A stretch of DNA of 64,000 nt, from NCBI GenBank assembly GCA_049840435.1, contig JASGKY010000051.1, positions 109,728-173,727 of the forward strand, in the 5' to 3' direction. Position numbers and translations under genes: made by a program. Positions 8,596 to 16,228 of this stretch are shown here, piece by piece. Source of the stretch: JADLHS01 sp049840435 (GTDB lineage: Bacteria; Verrucomicrobiota; Verrucomicrobiia; Limisphaerales; JADLHS01). How positions within the stretch are numbered: the first letter of the stretch is position 1; each line of letters starts with the position of its first letter. The notes under the pieces were generated by a model. That model was not told the origin of the DNA, made no database searches, and saw nothing but the letters and a program-made list of their open reading frames with translations.

Positions 8596-9342
8596 TTATC
8601 GCGTGAAACGGAACAGACCGCAACCATAGCTCAGCCCATCCGCCGCCGTGAGGGAGGCATTAGCTGTCCAGCCAGTCGCGCCGTCGTCTTGAATCAGAGA
8701 AAATTCCTGCAACTTGAGTTCAGGCAGGGCCGCGACGATTTGCGCGGGAGAAAAAACTCGATGGGCATGAAATACAACACGAGAGCGACCACAGGGGGTA
8801 CCAATTAACAATTGCCCGCCAGGGGCCAACACGCGCTGCAGTTCGCGCAAGCCGCTCAGCCAACCATTTGGATCTAGCGGGTCGCCGTAACGCCCCAAGC
8901 CGATGTGCTCAATAACATGCAGGCAGCTTAAGCTTGCCACGCTCCGATCCGCGAAGGGTAGCGCACAGACATTGCCCGCCACGGAGGTCAGGCCGGGCAC
9001 TTGCGTTGCCAAGGGACGAATGTCCACGTATTGCACCGGCTTGAAGCTGGCGACGTGAGCCACGAAACCGTCCACGCGGCTGCCCACATCAACGTGCTCT
9101 GCCGCAGAGTGGCGATGGACCGATTGTGCGGCCCAGATGTCTTGCAGGAAATAATGTCCACGGGCCGCGCCAGCGGATTCATGCCGATCCTTCAAACGTG
9201 GTTTGATTTCGGCAAGTCGCGCGCGCCACTCAGGAGTGGCAGTGCGTTGCCATTGCCGGTAAGTGGACAGAAACCAACAGACATCACGCGGTGCCCGCAA
9301 ACTCAGCGCGGCCAGTTTAAGAGCATTCTTCAAGGCCTTCAT
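8596..9342 (-). CDS. DUF268-family putative methyltransferase
   Basis: A 248-residue protein of the DUF268 family, whose fold resembles class I SAM-dependent methyltransferases. The diagnostic string HVIEHIGLGRYGDPLDP is present, preceded by HVDVGSRVDGFVAHV (SAM-loop-like) and followed by RELQRVLAPGGQLLIGTP. DUF268 genes are typical members of polysaccharide loci and probably modify sugars. The start at 9342 is preferred because its ATG shares a base with the stop of the upstream FkbM gene (TGATG), indicating coupled translation; an earlier ATG at 9378 is possible. Substrate unknown. Confidence 0.83.
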   Translation of the reverse strand: MKALKNALKLAALSLRAPRDVCWFLSTYRQWQRTATPEWRARLAEIKPRLKDRHESAGAARGHYFLQDIWAAQSVHRHSAAEHVDVGSRVDGFVAHVASFKPVQYVDIRPLATQVPGLTSVAGNVCALPFADRSVASLSCLHVIEHIGLGRYGDPLDPNGWLSGLRELQRVLAPGGQLLIGTPCGRSRVVFHAHRVFSPAQIVAALPELKLQEFSLIQDDGATGWTANASLTAADGLSYGCGLFRFTR

Positions 9343-10264
9343 CACGCGCGCAGCAATGTCCAATGCCGTGGCAACCATTGTTCCCTCGCGGTCCGGTTGG
9401 CGAGCACCAGATCAGCGTCCGCGCAATTCGGGTCGTTATGTTTGTGAGGAATGTCCTGATAACGATCAACCGCGGTGAGCTGCCGCTGCTTCACATCCGC
9501 AAAGCGATAGACGCGGAACCGTTCGATCAGCTGGTTGAAATAGGCCGCCGGGTCTTCGCCTGCCAACCGGATGAAGCGGGACGTGAACTCGATCATGCCG
9601 ACCGCACAGCTCATGCGGGCCAGGGTTTGTTGAAACCCGCGGAGTGCCCGGCTTTCGTAGCCTTCGATGTCCATCTTGAACAACAGCACGGTTTCGTTCT
9701 GCAGGGCGGGCAGGATGATGGCGTCAAGCGGTCGGGCTGGAAGTTTGATTCCAGATTTCCCGCCCCAGCCACCTGGGTTAAGGCCGAGGATTGGCCGCTC
9801 CACTGCGGATTGACCATGAATGGAACGCCCTCCGCCGGGACATCCGCCACCAAGCAGTTCGTGAGGACCATACGTTCGCCGTTGGGATGATGGGTCCGGC
9901 TGAGTTCAAGGTGCGCTTGCAGGCGGGGATTCGCTTCAAAGCCAAAGAGTCGCGTGCCCGCTGGATAATTTGTGCCGAACAGACATTCGCCGTAATTCAA
10001 GCCAACATCCACGGCGAGCTGCGGCTGGAGATGGGCGACGAGTTCCCGCCAAAAGATCAGGTTGGTGGACACTTTCCCGCGCAACGGTTCGTGGACGACT
10101 TTTTTGATGGCGCAAGGATCGGTCGGATCAATGTAGATCCAATTGTCGCAACCGTGGAGTTTGGCTCGCGTCGGGCGGGTCGAGCCGTAGCGCAAAAAAG
10201 TGAGCGGAACGAGATAAGCCTGTTTGAAGGCCTTCTCGACCTGATGATAGAGCCGTGGGGTCAT
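9342..10264 (-). CDS. FkbM-family methyltransferase, one frameshift
   Basis: Two frames join into one protein of about 305 residues. The first (from ATG 10264) holds the SAM-binding loop LAVDVGLNYGECLFG, the acidic FGFEANPRL and the conserved MVLTNCLVAD. Near 9755-9770, in a G-rich stretch, the frame shifts and continues as GIKLPARPLDAIILPAL, then LLFKMDIEGYESRALRGF, the second FkbM hallmark (KxDIEGxE), and ends with HWTLLRA. FkbM enzymes O-methylate sugars and polyketides; here a sugar hydroxyl of the surface glycan is the likely target. The indel position in a homopolymer-rich site favours a sequencing error. Confidence 0.8.
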
Positions 10265-10274
10265 CTCTGATTTT

Positions 10275-11330
10275 TCAGCGGTTGTGACGCTGCAGCGCGA
10301 AGCCTAACGCAACGCGCATTTTTTCCAACCCAAAAGCCAGCGAGCCGACGGGATGTTTCCGCCGCCACAAGTGCCGGCTCTGGATCACTTGCGGGCCGGT
10401 GACCGTCGCCATCGTCCGAGTGTTGTGCCGTTCGGCGATCAACCGCGCCAGTTGCGGGAAAGTTGAGTAACGCTCCAGCACCAGTCGGCGTGCTTCGCGG
10501 ATCGCGGGCAGGCGCCGCTCATATTCGTTGTCGCGAATGGCTTGCTGGATGCGAGCAAAGCTTTCCTCGAAATTATGGATGTTGATCGGGATAAAGCTCT
10601 CCGGGGGGAAATACTCCGCGGCATTGGGCGCGCCGTGATAGAACGGTAGGCACATTCCTAGAAACGAATCCGAAAGCTTTTCCGTCCAGTGATGCTGATA
10701 GACGTGATTCTCGATCGCTACGTGGTAGCGGAACGAATCCAGCGCCTCGTTCTTGTGTTCGATGTAGCGCACGCCGTGTCCGAAAATTTCCAGTTCCGGC
10801 AACGCCTGTTTCAACTTTTGGGTGAATTGATACCGATATTTATGGAGCGTGTGCGTCTGCTGCTTGCTGGAACAAACGGTGGAGATGGTCGCAGTCTTAT
10901 TTTCTGGCGGGTGCTTCGCGATGTGATCGTAAGTGCCGTGATAAAACCAGATCAGCCCCGTCTGGCAATAGATCGCGCCCGGGTGCGGAATCACCCACGG
11001 CTCCTGACTGGTCAACACCCAGCCAAACTGATTCAGGAAACCGCGCCCGTAAACCTTCACGGTCGCCGGCTCACTGGTCAGCAGAAGCGTGTGTTCACGC
11101 GGACACGCCAGCACTTCTTCCCACAAGGAATGGCGTTCACCTTGAGAGGAAGGCAGATCGTCATAAACTGCGATCCAATCATAGTTCCGTTCGTCGCGAT
11201 CAAAAATGAACTGACAACGATTCCACACCGTTTTCTCCCCAGGGAAAAAGCGCTTCCATCCAGCCGTTACATCCTTGTTGGGATGTTTGGTGAGGAATTT
11301 GACGCGGATTGGTTGGTTGGGGTCGCTCAT
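10275..11330 (-). CDS. GT10-family (fucosyltransferase-like) glycosyltransferase
   Basis: A 351-residue relative of the GT10 gene at 5388. The donor-binding signature is clear: YHVAIENHVYQHHWTEKLSD followed by FLGMCLPFYHGAPNAAEYF. The N-terminal part has WNRCQFIFDRDERNYDWIAV and LLLTSEPATVKVYG, as in acceptor domains of this group. Unlike the 5388 gene its base composition matches the bulk of the window. The C-terminal tail RRKHPVGSLAFGLEKMRVAL is basic and amphipathic, suggesting membrane contact. It lies 10 bases before the FkbM gene and 6 bases after the GT25 gene in one minus-strand operon. Fucose as donor is assumed from the family, not proven. Confidence 0.83.
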   Translation of the reverse strand: MSDPNQPIRVKFLTKHPNKDVTAGWKRFFPGEKTVWNRCQFIFDRDERNYDWIAVYDDLPSSQGERHSLWEEVLACPREHTLLLTSEPATVKVYGRGFLNQFGWVLTSQEPWVIPHPGAIYCQTGLIWFYHGTYDHIAKHPPENKTATISTVCSSKQQTHTLHKYRYQFTQKLKQALPELEIFGHGVRYIEHKNEALDSFRYHVAIENHVYQHHWTEKLSDSFLGMCLPFYHGAPNAAEYFPPESFIPINIHNFEESFARIQQAIRDNEYERRLPAIREARRLVLERYSTFPQLARLIAERHNTRTMATVTGPQVIQSRHLWRRKHPVGSLAFGLEKMRVALGFALQRHNR

Positions 11331-11336
11331 CGAAAA

Positions 11337-12176
11337 TCAAAAGCCGTTTAGTCGCCGAGTCCAACCGCGCAACGCATCGCCAGCCAGACCCAGGCGCACG
11401 GAAACGCGGCGGAACGCATGGCCGAGATAGTATGCGGCTGAGCCGGAAGCGGGGGCAATCGCGGCTTCGCTCAATCCGGCGGGGCTCGCCGCGATCACGA
11501 TGTCTGAAGTGCTGTCATCCTGGTTCACGAGACTCGGCGTCACGCAGACCACGCGAAACTCCAGTCCAAGTCGGCGTTGATACCACCGATCAATCGCGCG
11601 GTGTGTCGCCAGCCACGGCCAGATGTGAGATTCGTCGGGCAGTTGCGCCAGAATCCAGTCGCGCGCGGGTTCGCGTACCAAATAGGCGTGCGTAGTGGTC
11701 GCGCCGTGGATTTGATGCAGCGCATGGCGCTCGCCCAATTTTGTGAGTTGTCTTCCAGGCGACCACGGCTCTGTGAAGCCGAGATAGCAGACGTCCCAAT
11801 CGTTATCGCGTAACGCCGTAGCGAGGGCGTCAGCGAGCCGTGCAAAGTCGGGTGCAAAGACCGCGTCATCCTCCAGCAACAACGTCGTGCGCCAGCCCAG
11901 ATCGCGGGCCTTCAGCAGCGCGCGCCGGTGCGACAACAGACAACCCGCGCGACCCGCCCAGGTACGATCACGTTTGCCACCGCGAAACCAAGGGCGCTGG
12001 CTGAAGCCGGGCAGTTCGCGACCAAGGCAGGCCGAAAAGTGATGCAGCTTTTCCGCAGGAATGATGTCGCGCGCCATGGTTTGAAATTGGGTCCACCGAT
12101 CCGGGCGTTGGTCCAGGTTGATGACGAAGACGCCATCAATCAACGACCAGAATGGATTGGGTGTGGACGGTTGCAT
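11337..12176 (-). CDS. GT25-family glycosyltransferase
   Basis: About 279 residues. GT25 enzymes add galactose or related sugars to lipooligosaccharide cores. Family marks are the opening FVINLDQRPDRWTQF, the GCLLSHRRALLKA block, and LLLEDDAVFAPDF with the metal-binding acidic residues. A further His/Asp pair appears in the C-terminal half (GATTTHAYLV). The ATG at 12176 is preferred because it begins MQPSTPNPFWSLIDGVF directly before the fold and leaves a small gap to the upstream stop at 12185; the longer start at 12212 would overlap that gene. Confidence 0.85.
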   Translation of the reverse strand: MQPSTPNPFWSLIDGVFVINLDQRPDRWTQFQTMARDIIPAEKLHHFSACLGRELPGFSQRPWFRGGKRDRTWAGRAGCLLSHRRALLKARDLGWRTTLLLEDDAVFAPDFARLADALATALRDNDWDVCYLGFTEPWSPGRQLTKLGERHALHQIHGATTTHAYLVREPARDWILAQLPDESHIWPWLATHRAIDRWYQRRLGLEFRVVCVTPSLVNQDDSTSDIVIAASPAGLSEAAIAPASGSAAYYLGHAFRRVSVRLGLAGDALRGWTRRLNGF

Positions 12177-12184
12177 GCCCACGT

Positions 12185-12940
12185 TTACGCGTGCCAATGC
12201 TCCGCGATCCACGGTGCGGGTTTCATGTGATGGTGAATCTTTTTCCCCTCGTAACCCCTGATGGCCTCGTCGGGATCAGGCCGCCCGTGGAATACGAGGA
12301 TGCGACAATTGCGCGGCGCTTTCGGCGTGCAGAGCAGATTTAGCGGGAATATCGGACGGCAATGCCGTTTGTAGCTCCGCGTCCATTCCTCCGGCCACCA
12401 GCGGACCATGCGCATCGCGTGGGTGAGAAAGGCTTGCTCCGTGTTCCACACACTCAAGTCTTCCGCTTGCGCCATCTCGCGCATGAAGGTTTCGTAGATG
12501 TAATTCGATTTGCCAGCCTCGAAGCGGAAAACGGAGGAGTTGCCCACCGCGGGGCGTCGCCCGATGAGTTCTTTGCGCGGATTGACCCAGTTGTGGATGA
12601 TGCAATTCATCCCGAGCTCGTAATCAAAAAAGCAATCGAGCGAATCCATGATGGCCACGTCGAGATCGAGGAACAACGTCGGGCCGCGCAGATTGCCGAA
12701 GCCATCCTGGGTGACCATCAATTTGACGAGCACGTCCGGCCAGCCGCGTTTCAGACCGGGGTTTGCGGGAAATGGAATCGTGTCCACGCCGCCGACCAGA
12801 TTGCGGGGATCATCCGTGCAGCAAACGAAGCGAAAGGGACGCCGCAAATGCCGGCGCACTCCGGCATACAAAAAGTTCACGTAGGCGGCGGGATAGCGCG
12901 TGCCCCATTTGATGCAGAGAATGTTGACCGGGTCGGACAT
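12185..12940 (-). CDS. Putative nucleotide-diphospho-sugar glycosyltransferase (GT-A fold)
   Basis: A 251-residue protein. It opens with VNILCIKWGTRYPAAYVN and has LFLDLDVAIMDSLD, a DxD metal site as in GT8-like enzymes. Later blocks are RRPAVGNSSVFRF, where the backbone binds the acceptor, and ILVFHGRPDP with a conserved His-Gly. This set of motifs occurs in a family of glycan-locus proteins often annotated only as glycosyltransferase. The start at 12940 is used because the residues before it overlap the preceding gene region and are not conserved-looking. Donor and acceptor unknown. Confidence 0.78.
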   Translation of the reverse strand: MSDPVNILCIKWGTRYPAAYVNFLYAGVRRHLRRPFRFVCCTDDPRNLVGGVDTIPFPANPGLKRGWPDVLVKLMVTQDGFGNLRGPTLFLDLDVAIMDSLDCFFDYELGMNCIIHNWVNPRKELIGRRPAVGNSSVFRFEAGKSNYIYETFMREMAQAEDLSVWNTEQAFLTHAMRMVRWWPEEWTRSYKRHCRPIFPLNLLCTPKAPRNCRILVFHGRPDPDEAIRGYEGKKIHHHMKPAPWIAEHWHA

Positions 12941-12965
12941 GGCGGAGAGTCTCGCAAGTGCGCGG

Positions 12966-13886
12966 TTAACCGGCAAGCGGACTTGAAGCACCCGTGGGAG
13001 GCTTCAGCGGGAGTGCACCCGCTTCCACCAACGTGCGCAAGGTGAGCGGCATCATCCGTTGGGAGAGATGGCATTGATCGAGGAAGCAATCCAATGGCGC
13101 AGTTTCATTCCAACCGTGATATTTGCCGACGATGCCAGTGCAACGAATGTTTTCGCGGGCACACGCGGCGGCGAGTTGCTCGCAGTAGGCGCGAGTGATG
13201 TCGAGTCGGAGTTGTTGTGGGCCGGAAGTGGGGAGTGGGTGGTTGGCCTCGGGCGGAGTCGGCTCGGCAACGGTGACGCCGGGCGGTTGCCACACGGTGA
13301 CATCGTAGCCGGCCCGGGCCAGCCGCACCGGCAAGGGCAGAAAGCGTGTGACAGTTTCACCAACGGCGGCGGCGATGGTTTTGCCGGCCAGCACCGACCT
13401 CGGGATATGCCAGCGACAATCAATCTCCCCATAAACCAACAGCACCGAACCTCGGACGGGAATATCTTTGCGCAACAAGGCCTCGATCTTTTCCCGCGTC
13501 CGGCTGGCGAAGCCGTACACGTCAGCGCTCCAAGCAGTGGAGGCACCGGTGTGAAAAACGCGAAAGACTGGCAGTAGTTCCGTATAGGCGCTGATAAAAC
13601 GGCGCCGGAAAAAACCGGTAAAAATTCCCCGACCAGAATAAAATTTTAACCCCTCAACGCCTGAGAAAAATGCGGTGTGACTATCTCCCAACACGTGAAG
13701 CACGGGAACAGGTGTCTGGGGTTGATAACCCAAATGGGCGGCCAGTAGTTGCAGCCGTCGTTCCGCTAGGTCTGCGGGGAATTTTGGGGCGGTGGCCGAG
13801 GGCTCGTTCAGACGCGTTAAAATGTCCGCTTCAAGCTTTGTGATTTCCTGAAGCACCGCCGCAGAAACTACCGGGAGAGCATCCAT
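12966..13886 (-). CDS. SGNH-like hydrolase/transferase, paralogue of 15428-16228
   Basis: About 306 residues, soluble, no signal peptide. The motif VLGDSHTAFFSG gives a GDSH-type nucleophile Ser near residue 69. SVLLVYGEIDCRWHI follows in the place of the Gly/Asn blocks, and the C-terminal DQCHLSQRMMP supplies a His with a nearby Asp, as in SGNH esterases and O-acetyltransferases. The same three blocks are in the plus-strand gene at 15428, so the two are paralogues inside one locus. The N-terminal 60 residues are extra and predicted helical. A role in adding or removing acyl groups on the glycan is an inference from fold and context. Confidence 0.7.
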   Translation of the reverse strand: MDALPVVSAAVLQEITKLEADILTRLNEPSATAPKFPADLAERRLQLLAAHLGYQPQTPVPVLHVLGDSHTAFFSGVEGLKFYSGRGIFTGFFRRRFISAYTELLPVFRVFHTGASTAWSADVYGFASRTREKIEALLRKDIPVRGSVLLVYGEIDCRWHIPRSVLAGKTIAAAVGETVTRFLPLPVRLARAGYDVTVWQPPGVTVAEPTPPEANHPLPTSGPQQLRLDITRAYCEQLAAACARENIRCTGIVGKYHGWNETAPLDCFLDQCHLSQRMMPLTLRTLVEAGALPLKPPTGASSPLAG

Positions 13887-13897
13887 TACTGTGTGTT

Positions 13898-14476
13898 TCA
13901 GCCCGGGAAAATGCGGATGATGTCCGTTTCCAGTTCCACGCGCCATCCGGGCCGCAGACGCTGCACCAGTTCGCGGACTTGATCCAGCGTGGGATAGGCC
14001 GGGTGCGTTCCGAAGCAACGGGCGTCGTCAATCAAGATGATATGCTCCGGCTGGCCGGGTTGGAAGACCGTGCGGAGTTCTTCGTTCACCGGAGTATCGC
14101 TGTCGCCCCGGGCCGTATCGCCCCCAGAATAATGGCCATCCAACCAGAACAACGTCGGCGCATCCAGCCGCGCCACAACCTTCGGCAATTCTTTGCCGCT
14201 ATCGCCATGAATCAATTCCACATTGGCCACGCCTTTGAAACGTTCGCAGACTCCGCGATAAAATGGTTCACACAGTTCGATGGAGATGATCTTTTTGAAC
14301 TCCGATTGCATCGCAGCCACCATGTCGCCGTGACACGTGCCGGTTTCGACGAGATAAGGGGTGTGATACTTCTGCGCGAACTGGCGGACCACCGCTTGCT
14401 TTTGGGCATGAGTCGGCAGTTTGGGGCCAGGATTAAATAGCCGGCTGAGACGCTGCCACAACGTTTTCTTACTCAT
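13898..14476 (-). CDS. Class I SAM-dependent methyltransferase-like protein
   Basis: A 192-residue protein with a Rossmann-type core. YLVETGTCHGDMVAAM is the SAM-binding loop, IISIELCEPFYRG carries the acidic residue that would hold the ribose, and LFWLDGHYSGGDTARG and IILIDDARCFG follow as motifs IV and later. Proteins of this type occur in bacterial polysaccharide loci; the target is not known. The gene is 11 bases upstream of the SGNH-like gene on the same strand, consistent with one transcript. The N-terminal LWQRLSRLFNPGP is basic and may touch the membrane. Confidence 0.75.
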   Translation of the reverse strand: MSKKTLWQRLSRLFNPGPKLPTHAQKQAVVRQFAQKYHTPYLVETGTCHGDMVAAMQSEFKKIISIELCEPFYRGVCERFKGVANVELIHGDSGKELPKVVARLDAPTLFWLDGHYSGGDTARGDSDTPVNEELRTVFQPGQPEHIILIDDARCFGTHPAYPTLDQVRELVQRLRPGWRVELETDIIRIFPG

Positions 14477-14595
14477 AGTTCAGTCTAACAAGGCCGAGGA
14501 AATCTGCCAAAAAGGCCAGCTTAGGATGACAAGATGCCGCCAAAAATGAAAGCCAATTTCCAGGACTGATACCAATCGCGTGTAGCCACCAGCCT

Positions 14596-15309
14596 CTATT
14601 TGCCCGCCGGCCAATCCACCCAGCCGCTGCCGGTCCAGTGCCCGAACGAAGTGATGTCCAGTTTGGGTTCAGTGATGTCGTTCCAGATGCGCAACATCTT
14701 CCACTCGCGGATGTCGTCGAACATCACCAGCGGTCCTTTGGGCAGGCCGAGGTGCCGGAAGTTTTCGATAAACCGCTGTTCCATCACGCCATCCTTGGCG
14801 GCATCCACGAAGATAAAATCGGCGGCTTGGAAAACAGCGCGATATTTTTCCATCGTCGCGAAGTCCTGCAGATCGGCGATCTCCTGCTTTAACCGACCAT
14901 CGGCAAAATCAGCTTCCCGCAACATATTCGGCTGGATCTTCTGCCAGGGAATCACATCGAACGTGGTCATCTGGCCATCGGCAGGCAATTGGGTGAGCAT
15001 CGCCAGTGAAGCCATGCCTTGGAACGTGCCGATTTCCACCACCCGCTTTGCGCCAAGCTCTGCAACGACCGCCGCGATCAAGCGATAGTGTTCCGACGGC
15101 CAGGCGGCAAACGCCGCTTTGGTGCGCTCATCCGTAGCATTGATTTCCATCCGTTGGGCGCGGGCCGCCGTCCGCACCGCCAAATCCACGAGCCGATCAC
15201 TGGGCCGGCTCTTCCACGCATCCGGCGGGATGGTCATGGAATACAACCGATGATTCGTCGGCACAGGCGGCGGCAGGATCAGGCCCAACAACATTTTACG
15301 GACGTTCAT
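14596..15309 (-). CDS. O-methyltransferase-like class I SAM protein
   Basis: About 237 residues. The SAM-binding loop is RVVEIGTFQGMASLAM, with later blocks MTTFDVIPWQ, ADFIFVDAAKDGVMEQ and LVMFDDIREWKML, an arrangement typical of the metal-dependent O-methyltransferase 3 group. The segment DITSFGHWTGSGWVDW ends the protein. The start is uncertain: ATG 15309 (MNVRKMLLGLI) avoids overlap with the divergent SGNH-like gene, while ATGs at 15402 and 15435 are also open. Likely modifies a sugar or lipid of the glycan locus; the substrate is unknown. Confidence 0.75.
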   Translation of the reverse strand: MNVRKMLLGLILPPPVPTNHRLYSMTIPPDAWKSRPSDRLVDLAVRTAARAQRMEINATDERTKAAFAAWPSEHYRLIAAVVAELGAKRVVEIGTFQGMASLAMLTQLPADGQMTTFDVIPWQKIQPNMLREADFADGRLKQEIADLQDFATMEKYRAVFQAADFIFVDAAKDGVMEQRFIENFRHLGLPKGPLVMFDDIREWKMLRIWNDITEPKLDITSFGHWTGSGWVDWPAGK

Positions 15310-15427
15310 GTCGTGACAGGGTGACAACCCGCGGCGGAGTGCGTCAAAGTCTTTTTCGGGACGGCTGGGGCAATTTTCCATCGCCCACTGCCGCGCGCTC
15401 ATTGTAAGTTCAACCCTGTCTGGCGTG

Positions 15428-16228
15428 ATGAACAACCGCAGCTCCGCACCAACAACCGTCGCCGCAATCGCTCCGATGTATTGCCTCGGCGACAGTCACG
15501 TGAGTTTTTTCGCCGGCGAAGATGCGGTGCAACCCGGCTGGCCGCAACCGGCGGCGGACCGGTTGCCATGGTTTCGGGTCTTTCACCTTGGACCTACGCT
15601 CGCCTTCAGCCTGTCCAAGCCGAACACGACGACGCAGGGACGCGAGCGGCTGTTTGAAGCGCTCACGAAAGCTGTGCCGGCGGGTGCGCGAGTGTTGTTG
15701 TGTTTTGGAGAAATTGACTGCCGGGCGCACATCTTGAAACAGGCGGCCAAGCAAGGGCGGCCCGTGGCTGACATTGTGGCGGCTTGTCTAGATTCGTATT
15801 TTCAAACCGTTCAAGAAGTGCAAGCGCGCGGTTATGAAGTCATCGTTTACAATGCCGTGCCCACCCGCCTCAGCACTCCACGTAAAACCAAACGTGAGGA
15901 TGACTACATCGCCGTGGGTTCATGGCAGGAACGCAACGCTGCCGTTCGGTTGTTCAATGCCGGCGCCAAACAGCGTTGTCAGGAGTGTGGCGTAAAATTT
16001 CTGGAAAACTACTTAGGACTAGTCAATGCGCAGGACAAAACCGAGTCGTGGTTTTTCTTCGATGCTATCCACCTGTCGCAACGCGCCCTGCCACCAACAC
16101 TCCGGGCACTGGCGAAGCTGTATCCGGAAGCGGGCTATCCTGAACTACCGTTGCCGCAGCCGACGGGCGCGCAGAAGATTTGGGATCGCTTCCGCAAAAG
16201 ACTACGCCGCTGGTTGAAGCTCACTTGA
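15428..16228 (+). CDS. SGNH-like hydrolase/transferase, paralogue of 12966-13886
   Basis: A 266-residue protein on the opposite strand to the rest of the block. It has YCLGDSHVSFFAG with the candidate nucleophile Ser23, VLLCFGEIDCRAHIL, and FFFDAIHLSQRALPP with the His/Asp pair. FRVFHLGPTLAFS matches FRVFHTGASTAWS in the paralogue at 12966. The C-terminus is strongly basic (RFRKRLRRWLKL), suggesting membrane association. The ATG at 15428 is used; GTG at 15425 is adjacent. Its 3' end overlaps the 3' end of the convergent ABC gene by 8 bases. Function is inferred only as acyl-ester chemistry on a glycan. Confidence 0.7.
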   Translation: MNNRSSAPTTVAAIAPMYCLGDSHVSFFAGEDAVQPGWPQPAADRLPWFRVFHLGPTLAFSLSKPNTTTQGRERLFEALTKAVPAGARVLLCFGEIDCRAHILKQAAKQGRPVADIVAACLDSYFQTVQEVQARGYEVIVYNAVPTRLSTPRKTKREDDYIAVGSWQERNAAVRLFNAGAKQRCQECGVKFLENYLGLVNAQDKTESWFFFDAIHLSQRALPPTLRALAKLYPEAGYPELPLPQPTGAQKIWDRFRKRLRRWLKLT

